Source of the DNA: Chloranthus sessilifolius
Lineage: Eukaryota > Streptophyta > Magnoliopsida > Chloranthales > Chloranthaceae
DNA: 64,000 nucleotides
NCBI GenBank assembly: GCA_021018995.1
Contig: CM037588.1
Location: forward strand, 86,029,765 to 86,093,764
Reading direction: 5' to 3'
The notes under the pieces were generated by a model. It had not been told where the DNA came from. It did no database searches and saw only the letters and a program-made list of their open reading frames with translations. Below are positions 1-11,036 of this stretch, piece after piece. Position 1 is the first letter of the stretch, and each line of letters opens with the position of its first letter. Position numbers and translations under genes: made by a program.

Positions 1-505
1 TTCCTCAACTGGCTAGTTTTGGTCTCAGGGAAGAACTTTGTCAGGAACTTGGTCTGTAGGTCTTTCCACGAAGTGATGCCATTGTTGGGAAGAGTAGCCA
101 ACCAGGTACTAGCCCTATCCTTCAGAGAAAGGGAAAGAGCCTGAGTCTAGTGGCCTCTGGTCCCAAACCAACGATATTGAATATGGTGCACAAGGCCAAG
201 AACTGGTCAATGTGCTTGTAAGGGTCTTCCTTGCTAAGCCCATGGAAAGAGGGCAGCATCTGGATGATTGGAGTTTTAATTTCATAGTTCCCTTGAACAT
301 CAGGGAATTGAATGCTAAATGGAGAGTTATAGTCATCCGGAGCATTCAACTCCTTGAGAGTTCTGGGTTGTTCTTCACCCATGGCTACTGTCTCGGATTC
401 AATTGGGGGCTCTACTGTGGTGTGCCTGTTCCTTCTAAGTCTTCTACCCCTTTCTAGCTCAGGGTTGAAAGGCTCTAAAGTAGGACTAAGAAATCTCCTA
501 CCTAA
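1..505 (-). pseudogene. gag fragment of element A (frameshifted)
   Basis: The reading frame starts at a MLGRR methionine near 505, the same start motif as gag of element B. It contains a MGEEQPRTLKELNAP segment, a YNSPFSIQFP segment and the SKEDPYKHIDQFLALC segment typical of Athila-like retrotransposon gag. The frame reaches a stop at 122. The continuation (a KDRASTWLATLP-like segment followed by WKDLQTKFL) is found in another frame in 1-121, so a small indel near position 125 breaks the gene. The rest of gag lies beyond the window start. Gag would form the cytoplasmic virus-like particle of the element. This copy cannot encode an intact protein. Confidence 0.8.
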
Positions 506-840
506 CATACGAACACACCACCAACAAGGACAACTCCTTGTAGGCACATTATACTTGACTCAAAGAATTTTCTAACAAATTTCTAGCTATTTTAAGAAAA
601 CATAAATTTACAACTATTCTAAATAACTGATATGGAATTTTCAAAGAAACTAGACTGAGTTTTAAAAGTTAGAGAATTGCAAACAGAGGTAGCTAATCTC
701 CAAATACATTCCACTGCCCTTCTCTGTTGCTGTCTAGATCTGTAAGAAAGATTCAAAATTACATTAGCAGTATCAATTATTCACAGCTACAAAGAATACT
801 AAAAATACAAAAACTAAGGGTCTACTAATAGATCATCTTA
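506..840 (-). other. Untranslated leader of element A
   Basis: A/T-rich stretch between the primer-binding site and the gag start. I see no ORF, RNA gene or repeat in it. Its length is like the corresponding leader of element B (about 320 bases). Confidence 0.5.
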
Positions 841-858
841 TCCCCGACAGCGGCGCTA
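841..858 (-). promoter_or_regulatory. Primer-binding site of element A (tRNA-Asp type)
   Basis: The + strand reads TCCCCGACAGCGGCGCTA. This matches the 3' end of plant tRNA-Asp (TCCCCGGCAACGGCGCCA) except at three positions, all transitions. It lies a few bases from the LTR end, as expected for minus-strand priming. tRNA-Asp priming is characteristic of Athila-type elements. Confidence 0.85.
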
Positions 859-864
859 AAAACT

Positions 865-3226
865 TGTTGCGAATCCCAGTGTGCTTACTTTATTTGTTGG
901 TGGGAAAAGCAATTTAAAAGTAAAGTAAAATAGGGGATGGAAGCAGCACAACTAAGAAATCCTAGACCTGCAAGATACAGGGTCCATTGTAGCAAGTTTT
1001 GATAAGTAAGAGTTTGTCTCACAGGGAAAGGGGATCTACGGCTCCAAGGGAGCCATCTCTAGTAGTCCCTCCAGATCTGACTACAGATCTGGCAGTCCTA
1101 AAAGGAAGGGAGTTTAGGGTCACTTATTCTAAATATCCTAAGGTAGCCTAATGAATTAACTACAGAAAGGGTTGAGAAGATGGATGGAGTGTGGGAAAAT
1201 AAATATAAAAGGGTGAGAAGTATGCTATTGGATCTAGATCAGAGGAGTTTGGTAACTCAGATTCAGATATAATATTACAGAAATCCTGTCCAATGGCTAC
1301 ATTATCACCACTGAGGAGAAAGAATCCAACCCATCTCTGTGCCATGATCCAATCCCTTAAGGCTATAACCTGTCCACTCAAATGGTCACAGACTATCCCA
1401 TAGGGGAACCACAGTTCAGAGATGGGTCAAAACAAGTTAATCATTGTAGGCACTACTTCATCCAAGCTACAAGCTCAAGAATCCATAGGGAACCTCAACC
1501 TCTAAAGTTCTATGTGTGGGGCTAGGGCTGTATAGGACCATGTTAGCCTAGACACATAGAACCAGCAAGGGATTGAGTACAACCTTCGATCTAGCTGTCC
1601 ATTGCTTGAGTGGGACTATAATGGTCCAATCATAAGCCTACAATCTCCATAATCAGATCAGATCTAACATCTGATGGCAGGTCTATACAAATATAGGGGA
1701 GTCTGCCTCTGTACAATCTCCCACAAGGCTACAAGCACATGTGCAGAGAAGAAGAATCCATCTTGGATCCTACGGATTGGCTTCACCCTAAGGCAATAGC
1801 TTGTCCACTTGAATGGTCACAGACTATCCTAGAGGCTATCCTCCTCATAGAGTCCAAAACAGAACAGTAATATTGCTGCCACCACCATGGTCACAAGGCT
1901 AAAAGCTCAGGCTCCCATGGGGATTTCAGATCTAGTGGGTCCTGTGGTGGGGCTAAGGCTGTATTGAACTATGATCGCCCAGACACACAGGTCACTTGGA
2001 TCTGAATGGATCCTTAGAATCAGTCCTCCATTGCTTTGATTCACAGCCAAAGCAATGGCGGATTACAAGGCAGCAGCCTTGCACAGAGCAACTCTCATTC
2101 GCACACATCCCATAAAAGTACATATCCTATTACAAAACATCCATTAAACTAGTTCAAAAATACATACAAAGGCATAGCCAACAAGTGCTGGACTATGGAG
2201 AGAAAGAAAAAGAAAAAGGAAAACTACTTATAACTATAGAAGAACAGAAAAGAAAATTATCTCAGATCCCATATCAGTGATAAGTCTCAGCTCCTAAACC
2301 TAAACCAAGTTTGGGTTTATATAGCAGTGGTGTGGCGGCGCATTAGGGTTAGAAAACCCTAATTTTAACGATGCCATGTGGCCAAATACTGTTCCTTAGA
2401 TGCCTCGGGGCACATGCATGAAGATTTGAGCGTGGGAGGGCATGCCCTAATCCTTGGAAATTCCCAGAAAGTCCTCTGCTGAAGCTATGGAAGGTTAAAG
2501 TTCAGAGCTTCGCTAGGTAGCCATCGATTCCCAGACTTGTCGCGTGGTAGCACTGACTTCATGAGGATAAGTTAGCATTAAAACTTTAGATGTCGCGGGG
2601 TTGCAGCTTCTTGATGCTTTGAGCAGTCGCGAGGTAGATAGTTAAGCTCTCGCTGGATTGGGCTTCGCGCAGTTTGATTGCTACTTGTGAATAACGCAGG
2701 AACTGCGCGAGTATTCCATTTCACAATAGATCGTCGCGAGGCTAACTCTGGCTTCGTGAGGCTGCTTTCTTCCTGAACAGCGCGAGAAGATCACTTCTTA
2801 ATGGAACTTCACGAGGATCCTCACGAGGCTTTGATAGTTTCTGGACTGTGCGAGAGGTTCTCTTGACATTTGCATCCCACGGCTACTGCGTGACAGCTGC
2901 GCGAGGCAAGATTCTGAAGCTAGTCTGTCACTCAACTGCTTGAGAAGTTGTTGTGAAGTCTTGGGAATTTGCGAGGACTGCGCGAAGCATATTTTTTTGA
3001 ATCCTCTGAAGCTTTCGGAAGCTACGTGAGGCACTTCTCAGGTCTGGATTCAGTTATCATTCTTCTCAGGGACTTCTGGGGTCAAAACAGGCTCCTTAGC
3101 AGGATTTATGGCCTTATTGCACTGCTGTTTATTGCTTACAGAAAACACTTAACAAATATTTATTAGATGGCTAAGGGTCTAATCAAAGGCTAAGTTAAGG
3201 GGTGAAAAGTGGTACTTTTCAGGTCA
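865..3226 (-). mobile_element. 5' LTR of element A
   Basis: About 2.36 kb. On the minus strand it starts TGACCTGAAAAG and ends in CA next to the primer-binding site. The PBS-proximal part carries the block CTGTCCACTTGAATGGTCAC that is shared with the LTRs of B and C, here twice (near 1370 and 1800). The part at 2480-3030 (U3 side) is studded with short GCGCGAG / TCGCGAG-like words. No second copy of this LTR is in the window, so neither age nor target duplication can be judged. Confidence 0.75.
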
Positions 3227-3231
3227 TAATA

Positions 3232-4115
3232 GGTACGTAGGCAGCCATAATGGCACAGTCACATGTTTATGAATTCAACATATGTTTTATGGATAGACCT
3301 TATACATTACATGAGTATTAAATCATTTTGTTAGTAATATTTTTTTTTAAATATTGTCAGATGTGCTAGACACTATAAGTTCTCCATATCCAAGTAAAAT
3401 AATACAACTTACATTTGAAACATGTTAAGCTTAAGGTTAACCACATGCATTGAGATATGATGGTTGGAAACCAATGTTAAGTCTAAACTTGATCCATGGA
3501 GTACGCTAAGTACCCCTACTGAGCACCGTGGAAAATTTGCTCTCCCTCTGACTTTATGTTGACAAATTCAACCAATCAAGATCAGGAGGGTTGCGAGGAA
3601 GAATTCATAGAAGAGTGTGCCATTGGCAAGAATCCCGAAAACCATTTCCCAACAGTATGATTTCTTTGTAAGTATGATTGAATGTTTTAATTGAAGTTAT
3701 TATAACTATTATGCTTTGTATGTTCATAAGTTTGATTTTTAAGGCCTTTCCGTTGTAGGAGATTACTCTTATTGGATTTGAGAGTTGGGCCGTTATTTAG
3801 TTTTACTTCTAGTGAGTATCTGGAGAAACTTAGTAAATCATGACTTTACATTACTCTGCCACCATTTTTAATTGCAGTTAATAGTGATGTTGGATCACTT
3901 GTTATCATGACATATGGTTGTCATGGGCGACTTAGCTATCAATTCATACTGTTGGGATACTGGAGTTGCTTAGCAGTTATGACTTTTGAATATAAAAAAA
4001 AATTTGGCCACCTTTTTCATGTATCGTTATAATAAATGCTGCATCGCAATCATGATATGTAAGTGACGACTTGAGATCCCCAGTTATGGTCTAAAGGGGA
4101 TTTTGAGTTGTGACA
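3232..4115. mobile_element. Solo LTR copy 1, end portion only
   Basis: From GGTACGTAGGCAGCC onward this stretch is nearly identical to 10154-11036 and to about 17039-17921, the last ~880 bp of the ~4.1 kb LTR copies. It ends in GAGTTGTGACA and is followed by GCTTG, the same junction with the minisatellite as in the other two copies. The first ~3.2 kb is displaced beyond element A, outside the window. Confidence 0.8.
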
Positions 4116-6949
4116 GCTTGAACGTGAATGCTTAGACGTGAATACTTGAACGTGGATGCCTGAACGTGAATGCTTGATAGATAGTGACAAGCTTAAATGT
4201 GAATGCTTGAACATGAAATATTGCACGTGATTGCATGAATGTGAAAGCTTGAACATCATTGCTTGAACGTGAAAGCTTGAACATCATTGCTTGAAAGTGA
4301 ATGCGTGTACCTGAATGCTTGAACGTGACTGCTTGAACATGAATGCTTGAATGTGAATCCTTGAACATGAATGCTTGAACACGGATGCTTAAATGTGAAT
4401 GCTTGATAGATAGTTACACGCTTAAACGTGAATGCTTGAATGTGAATGCTTGATAGATAGTCACACGCTTAAACTTGAATGCTTGAACAAAACCTGCATG
4501 CACGTGAATGCTTGAACGTGATTGCGTGAACATGAATGATCGAATGGGAATGCTTGAACATGAATGCTCAACCGATAGTGACATGCTTGAATGTGAATGC
4601 TTGAACGTGAGAATGCTTGAACATGAATGCTTGAACGTGAATGTTGGAACATGAATGCTCGACATATACTGACACGCTTGAACGTGAATGCTTGAATATG
4701 AATGCTCGTACGTGAATGCTTGAACATGAATGCTTGAACATTAATGTTTGAACATGAATGCTTGAAAATGAATGCTTGAGAGATAGTGAAATGCTTGAAC
4801 GTGATTGCTTGAAATAGAATGCTTGAACCTGAATGCATGACCGTGAATGGTTGAATGAGATTACTTGAACATGAATGTTGGAACGTGAATGCTTGAACCT
4901 GAATGCTTGAACTTGAATCCTTGAACCTGAATGCCTTAACGGGATTGCGAGAATGTGAATGCTTGAACAGGAATGCTCAAATGTGAACGATCGAACATGA
5001 ATGCTTGAACATGAAAGCTTGATGTTGAATTCTTGAACCTGAATGCTTGAACGTGATTGCTAGAACGTAAATACTTGAACGCGATTGCTAGAACGTAAAT
5101 ACTTGAACGCGATTGCTAGAACGTGAAGACTTGAACATGAATGCTTGAACGTGAATGAACGAACATGAATGCTTGAACATGAAAGATTGAACGTGAAAGC
5201 TTAAACCTAAATACTTGAAAATGAATGCTTGATAGATAGTGGCATGCCTAAATGTGAATGCTACAACGTGAATGCTGGAACCTAAATACTTTTAGCTGAA
5301 TTGTTGAACGGGAAAGCTTGAACCTGAATATTTGAACGTGAATGCTTGAACATGAATGCTTGAACGTGGATGCTTAAACATGAATGCTTGAACATGAATT
5401 CTTGAACATGAAAGCTTGAATATGAATGTTTTATAGATTGTGACGCACTTGAAAATGAATGCTTGATGCATAGTTACACGCTTGAATGTCAATGCTTGAA
5501 CGTGAACGCATGAACATGAATGCTTGATTGATAGTGACACGCTTGAATGTGAAAGCTTGCACGTGAGGGCTTGAACGGGGTTGCTTGAACTTGAATGCTT
5601 GAACGTGAATGCTTGAACATGAATGCTTGAACGTTAATGCTTGAACTTGTGAATGCTCAAATGTGAATGCTTGAACATGAATGCTTGAGCCTGAATGCTT
5701 GAACATGAATGTCTAAAAATGCATGTTTGGGAGATAGTGAATGCTTAAACGTGAATGCTTGAAATTGAATGTTTAAACCTGAATGCCTGAACGGGAATGC
5801 TTGAACGTGAATGCTTGAACCAGAATGCTTGAACGTGATTGCTGGAACGTAAATTCTTGGACATGAATGCTCAAACATGAATGCTTGTATGAGAATGCTT
5901 ATACCTGAATGTTTATACCTGAATGCTTGACCGTGATTGCTTGAACGTGAATACTTGAATGTGAAGGATTGAACAAAAATGCTTGCACGTGAATACTTGA
6001 ACGTGGATGTCTGCACGTGAATGCTTGATAGATTGTGACACGCTTAAATGTGAATGCTTGAACATGAAATACAGCACGTGATCGCATGAAGGTGAACGCT
6101 TGAACATGATTGCTTGAACGTGAATGCTTGTAGATAAATGCTTGAACGTGATTGCCTTACCGTGAATACTTCAATGTGAATGCTTGAACGTAAATTCTTT
6201 TACCTGAATTATATAATGGGAACGCATGAACCTGAATATTTGAACGTGAATGCTTGAACATGAATGCTTGAATGTGAATGCTTTAACATGAATGCTGAAC
6301 ATGAAAGCATGAACATGAAAGTTTGAATGTTAATGCTTTATAGATAGTAATGCGCTTGAATATGAATGCTTGATGCATAATTACACGCTTGAACGTCAAT
6401 GCTTGAACGTGAACACATGAACATGAATGCTTGAACGCGAATGCTTGATTGATAGTGACATGCTTGAACATGAATGCATGCACATGAGGGCTTGAATGGG
6501 ATTGCTTGAACATGAATGCTTGAACGTGAATGCTTGAACATGAATGCTTGAACGTTAATGGTTGAATGTGAGAATTCTCGAACGTGAATTCTCGAATGTG
6601 AATGCTCGTACGTGAATGCTAGAACATGAATGCTTAAACCTGAATGCCTGAACATGAATGCCTGAAAATGAATGCTTGAGAGATAGTGAAATGCTTAAAC
6701 ATGAATACTTGAAATTGAATGCTTAAACCCGAATGCCTGAACGTGAATGCTTGAATGTTATTGCCTGAACGTGAATGCTTAAACCAGAATGCTTGAACGT
6801 GATTGCTAGAACGTAAATTCTTGAACATGAATGCTCAAACATGAATGCTTGTACGTGAATGCGTAAACCTAAATGCTTATATCCGTATGCTTGAACGTGA
6901 TTGCTTGAACATGAATACTTGATTGTGAAGGCTTGAGCGAGAATGCTTG
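4116..6949. repeat. 14-bp minisatellite array, block 1
   Basis: Degenerate tandem repeats of TTGAACGTGAATGC, about 2.8 kb. The central CG is intact (ACGT) or replaced by CA or TG (ACAT, ATGT) in most other units. At intervals a unit is replaced by a spacer of the type GATAGATAGTGACACGC or GAGAGATAGTGAAATGC. The second spacer recurs at about 4779, 5729 and 6679, giving a 950-bp higher-order period and three such units in this block. Long minus-strand open frames are a product of the repeat and are not annotated as genes. Confidence 0.95.
6945..6949. other. Target-site duplication of solo LTR 2, left copy
   Basis: GCTTG directly before the TGTAACGCCCC start of the LTR. It is repeated at 11037-11041 directly after the LTR end. 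Because GCTTG is also part of the 14-bp repeat, chance agreement is possible, but both complete LTR copies show it at both ends. Confidence 0.75.
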
Positions 6950-7888
6950 TGTAACGCCCCACTTTTATTTTGCAGTCTTAGATTCACACACAAAAGATGG
7001 GTGTTACTGTCTAACACCGAGAGTGGATAGAGTCCACGCCTCAATGGCAAAAGGATCCTAAGGGATACGAGATTGGCATCGCTATTTAGAAAACCAAAAA
7101 AAAAAAAACCTTTCGCTCAAAAGTCTTAGCCTGGGGCTCTCTCTCTCTCTCTCTCTAGAAAAATCCCTCCCTAGAACCATTCCTCTCTCTAGAACTCAAG
7201 AAGAAGAAGACAAAGGATAATGCCCGAGGGGTAAAAGCTCAAGACCCGGAGCAAACCTTCACTCGTGACGTTAGGATCTGAGGTAGGGGAAATTTTAGTG
7301 TATTTTATAGCTTTAGTTTATTCTTCAAAATAAATAAAGCAGAAGACACCTTCTTCCCCATCAGTTCCTGCAATAGCAAAAGGCTTGCCTTTATATATAG
7401 ATTTATAATATAGACAGATTTCAAATGCACTATAAATAGAGATATCTAAATATAGATTATAAATACAGATATCTGTATTATAAAAAAAATATATATAAGA
7501 AATAAATAAGGAAGAAGAAGACGTCTTCTTCTTTGAATGGCTACTACAGCAAAAGCAAAAAAAAAAAAAAAAAAAAAAGAAGAAAACATCCGGAATAGCT
7601 TTCTGTTTTATTTTTAAAATATTATTAAAGAGGAGAAAAGGACTCCTTCCTCTTTCTCTCCCTCACTCTCTGTTTTCATCAAAAACAAAAAGAAAATGAA
7701 GAAGACACCTTCTTCTTCTTCATTTGTTTTCTGTAAGAAAAAGAATAGAATATATATATAACATATATAAATGCATACGTATATAATTTATTTATCTTAT
7801 ATCTATGGAGGAAGATGGGTCTTCTTCCTCACTCGTTTCTCTGCAATTGTAGATTTAAAATATATACATATAAAAAAAGGAAAACTTT

Positions 7889-7908
7889 GTCGACCACTTT
7901 GGGTCGAC
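7889..7908. repeat. Inverted repeat in solo LTR 2
   Basis: GTCGACC and GGTCGAC separated by six bases form a 7-bp perfect stem. It is conserved in copy 3 at about 14853-14872. Confidence 0.6.
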
Positions 7909-8065
7909 TGTCCGGCACCGGCCATGAATGGCCAACGACCAAACCGAGACCATCCGAACACCAGAGACCAGATGGACCGATCTGCATCCTCCACCATCGG
8001 ATACAGCGTGGTCGATGGGAAGAGATCACTGTAGCTCCCTCTAAGGAGCTCCTATTCTATGGATC

Positions 8066-8085
8066 GTGGTTGCAGGTGCAACCAC
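8066..8085. repeat. Perfect 9-bp-stem palindrome in solo LTR 2
   Basis: GTGGTTGCA-GG-TGCAACCAC. A second palindrome, AGGAGCTCCT, lies just upstream at 8044-8053. Both are within the stretch that is missing from copy 3. Confidence 0.6.
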
Positions 8086-8561
8086 CTTTGGCTTAGATTC
8101 CAAGTATTTAGTTTGCATTGATAGTTCATGAAGCCCCTCTCTTTACCATTAGATTGAGATATATATATATATATATATATAATAATGATTTTAATCTCGG
8201 GGCCAATATCTGAAAATTGTGGACCCTCTTAAAGCAAAGTGACCTTTAAATCTAACGGTTCAGATTATACGATAGGACCCGAGAACTAACTATAGTCTTT
8301 AGTACCCATCAACCATGAATTTAGCAAAACTTTGACTTATCGATAAGGTGCCCTATAGGTAAAAATTAGAGGTTGGGTCCAGTGACGTACCCCTACTTAT
8401 TTTATATTTATTTTCAATCCGATTGATAGGATTGGATCAATTAGACTCCTAATTCATATTTTAATTAACTTATATTATAACATAAAGTTTAAAACTATAG
8501 AAAATATGTATTTTTAATGTTAAAAATCATACAAACCTTATTTGAAGAAACTGGGTTATTT

Positions 8562-9145
8562 CTAAAGGTTTTTCCACATTCCGGATGCGATGGCATCGTC
8601 CGTTTAGTGGTGTGATTAATCATTTATGACGTAAAAGTTAATATCCCTCATTTATAAGTATAAAATAATTATTAACTTAGGTTCAAAATTAAATAACAGA
8701 TATTTTCCAACATTGACATCCATTTAAAATATATTAGGACTTGAAGTTGAGGTTTTTTAGTGTTGCGGATGCATTGGCACAATCCGTTTGCACACCTGAT
8801 GTACCGACAAATCAAAATTAATTAATAGAAATTATAATATGAGGTTTTTAATAACCTTAAAACCTACAAAAACTTAATTATATATATTTATCATATGGTA
8901 GACTTATTTCGATCCCGGCCAACACCTATCTTAAGGTTTTGACATGTTCTAGACGCAATGGTGCTATCCGTTTGACCTAATAACCTATAGATTAGTGACA
9001 ATCAGATAAATTCTTACTATAATAATCTAATTACCACATATTTCATATATCTTTTCATCCTGATGGCTGATTTCAGACAACCATGACGCTATCTTAGGGT
9101 TTTTGAGTCTTTCGGATACAATGGTGGTGTTCGTAGATTCATTTA
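8562..9145. repeat. Diverged ~180-bp repeats inside solo LTR 2
   Basis: Four units carry a recognisable core, a GGTTTT word followed by a form of GGATGCAATGGCATCGTCCG. The cores begin near 8562, 8751, 8933 and 9098, so spacing is about 165-190 bp. The same four occur in copy 3 (about 15450-16030). The rest of each unit is AT-rich and only loosely alike. Confidence 0.55.
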
Positions 9146-9330
9146 ACCCTTCAAACTTTCATTATTAAAATATCATGTTCTTTTATACTATGACATATGG
9201 TCGATAAGCTAAGTTATGATATGATGATATGTAAGAATAAGATTCAAGATAAATTAAGCTTATACAAAAGTTATTCTAATTTAGTAAGCAATCGAGTTAT
9301 TTAATGATTTATGTCGAATACCAAGTCCAT

Positions 9331-9485
9331 TTAGTAGGATGCTTGCATCTGGTGAATAGTAGGGGGTTCGCCGTTGGTGATTAGTAGGAGGTTTGCCTCT
9401 GGTGATTAGTAGGAGGTTTGCCTCCGGTGATTAGTAGAAGGTCTGCAGCCTTCGATGATATAGTAGAATGTTCGCATCCTGTGAT
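9331..9485. repeat. ~30-bp minisatellite in solo LTR 2
   Basis: About five units of the type GGTGATTAGTAGGAGGTTTG followed by CCTCT. Each carries a small inverted repeat (AGGAGG...CCTCC, GGATGC...GCATC) that varies from unit to unit while remaining paired. The same array is in copy 3 at about 16215-16370. Confidence 0.65.
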
Positions 9486-9654
9486 ATGAGTTGGCCAACA
9501 ATTGATGGTAGGTATTCCCGTCTTACTATACGGAGTCTTAGGCTATTATCTATATGCCTAAGTTATTTTAAATTTATGATTTAAACTAAGCACGATGGGT
9601 ATGATATGGTATAAAGAATAAGGATAATATGCTAAGTTAATTTATGAAGGTTAA

Positions 9655-9810
9655 TGGGACCTAAGCCGTGAACCTAAAAGTATAATCGCGGGACCTAAGC
9701 CGCAGATAAGATAAAATAAGATTAGTCAAGATAAGCCGTAGGACCTAAGCCGTAGGCGCGATAAGCTAAGATAAGTTAAGATAAGGCACGGGACTTAAGC
9801 CATTGGCGAA
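9655..9810. repeat. GGACCTAAGCCG-containing repeat cluster in solo LTR 2
   Basis: GGGACCTAAGCCG or close variants recur four times, separated by runs rich in GATAAG and AGATAA. The same cluster is in copy 3 at about 16540-16690. Confidence 0.6.
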
Positions 9811-11036
9811 ATAAGCTAAGATATGATGCGAGAAGTAAATTATGAAAATAAAGAAATTCTAATACGTTAAAAGTAAATTATGAACTCAACAATAAGATTA
9901 AGCTATGTTACATTCTACTCATGGTGTAGTTACGTTCACGAGATTTCACAAGACCTGATTGAGTCATCTGATCTTAAAGTTTCCCTTATACGGAATGGGA
10001 CGTTTAGAATTGCTTCCACGTGAAAAGATTCGGTTATCAGGTTAAGTGATACCTGTGACTCTTACTGCATTATGGATCACTCTCTCTCTTATGCATCTGA
10101 TGTATTATAAAAATTATAAGTTTTTGAACTACGGATGGCTTGTTCCCGGTTTGGGTACGTAGGCAGCCATAATGGCACAGTCCCATGTTTATGAATTCAA
10201 CATATGTTTTATGGATAGACCTTATACATTACATGAGTATTAAATCATTTTGTTAGTAATATTTTTAAAAAAATATTGTCAGATGTGATAGACACTATAA
10301 GTTCTCCATATCCAAGTAAAATAATACAACTTACATTTGAAACATGTTAAGCTTAAGGTTAACCACATGCATTTAGATATGATGGTTGAAAACCCATGTT
10401 AAGTCTAAACTTGATCTATGGAGTACGCTAAGTACCCCTACTGAGCACCGTGGAAAATTTGCTCACCCTCTGACTTTATGTTGACAAATTCAACCAATCA
10501 AGATCAGGAGGGCTGCGAGGAAGATTTCGTAGAAGAGGGTGCCATTGACAAGAATCCCGAAGAACATTTCCCAACTATCTGATTTCTTTGTATGTATGAT
10601 TGAATATTTTAATTGAAGTTATTATAACTATTATGCTTTGTATGTTCATAAGTTTGATTTTTAAGGCCTTTCCGTTGTAGGAGATTACTCTTGTTGGATT
10701 TGAGAGTTGGGTCGTTATTTAGTTTTACTTCTAGTGAGTATCTGGAGAAAATTAGTAAATCATGACTTTACTTTACTCTGCCACCATTTTTAATTGCAGT
10801 TAATAGTGATGTTGGATCACTTGTTATCATGACATATTGTTGTCATGGGCGACTTAGTTATCAATTCATACTGTTGGGATACTGAATTTGCTTAGCAGTT
10901 ATGATTTTTGAATATAAAAAAAAATTGGCCCCCTTTTTCATGTATCGTTATAATAAATGCTGCATCGCAATCATGATATGTAAGTGATGACTTGAGATCC
11001 CCAATTATGGTCTAATGGGGATTTTGGGTTGTGATA

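Larger units (their letters stand above)
1..3226 (-). mobile_element. Element A: 5' part of an Athila-like Ty3/gypsy LTR retrotransposon
   Basis: On the minus strand the order is 5' LTR (3226 to 865), primer-binding site (858 to 841), untranslated leader and a gag fragment running off the window start. The gag fragment, tRNA-Asp-type PBS and LTR U5 sequence all resemble element B, so this is the same clade but a different family. It interrupts the ~4.1 kb solo LTR whose remainder starts at 3232. The other end is outside the window, so the target duplication cannot be read. The five bases after the LTR (taata) do not match the corresponding position of the intact solo LTRs, so the right boundary is uncertain by a few bases. 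Confidence 0.85.
6950..11036 (+). mobile_element. Solo LTR copy 2 (~4.09 kb, Ty3/gypsy-like)
   Basis: Starts TGTAACGCCCC and ends TTGTGATA (copy 1 ends TTGTGACA). This is the TG...CA layout with short inverted ends common in plant gypsy LTRs. It is flanked on both sides by GCTTG and minisatellite. No primer-binding site, polypurine tract or coding sequence adjoins it, so it looks like the product of recombination between two LTRs. It holds a CT microsatellite (about 7138-7156), poly(A) (about 7557-7578), an AT run (about 8158-8182), several inverted repeats, a ~180-bp internal repeat and two minisatellites. Orientation and lineage are tentative. Confidence 0.7.

Noticed and set aside
1160-1381. 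73-codon ORF in the LTR of element A
   Set aside because: Covers conserved U5 non-coding sequence; no equivalent frame in the LTRs of B or C.
4116-6949. CRISPR-like regular repeats
   Set aside because: Units are contiguous 14-mers without unique spacers, in plant DNA, with no cas genes.
7771-8096. Short ORFs on both strands around the CCGGCCATGAATGGCC stretch
   Set aside because: Not conserved between LTR copies 2 and 3, which carry a large indel here; overlapping frames on both strands.
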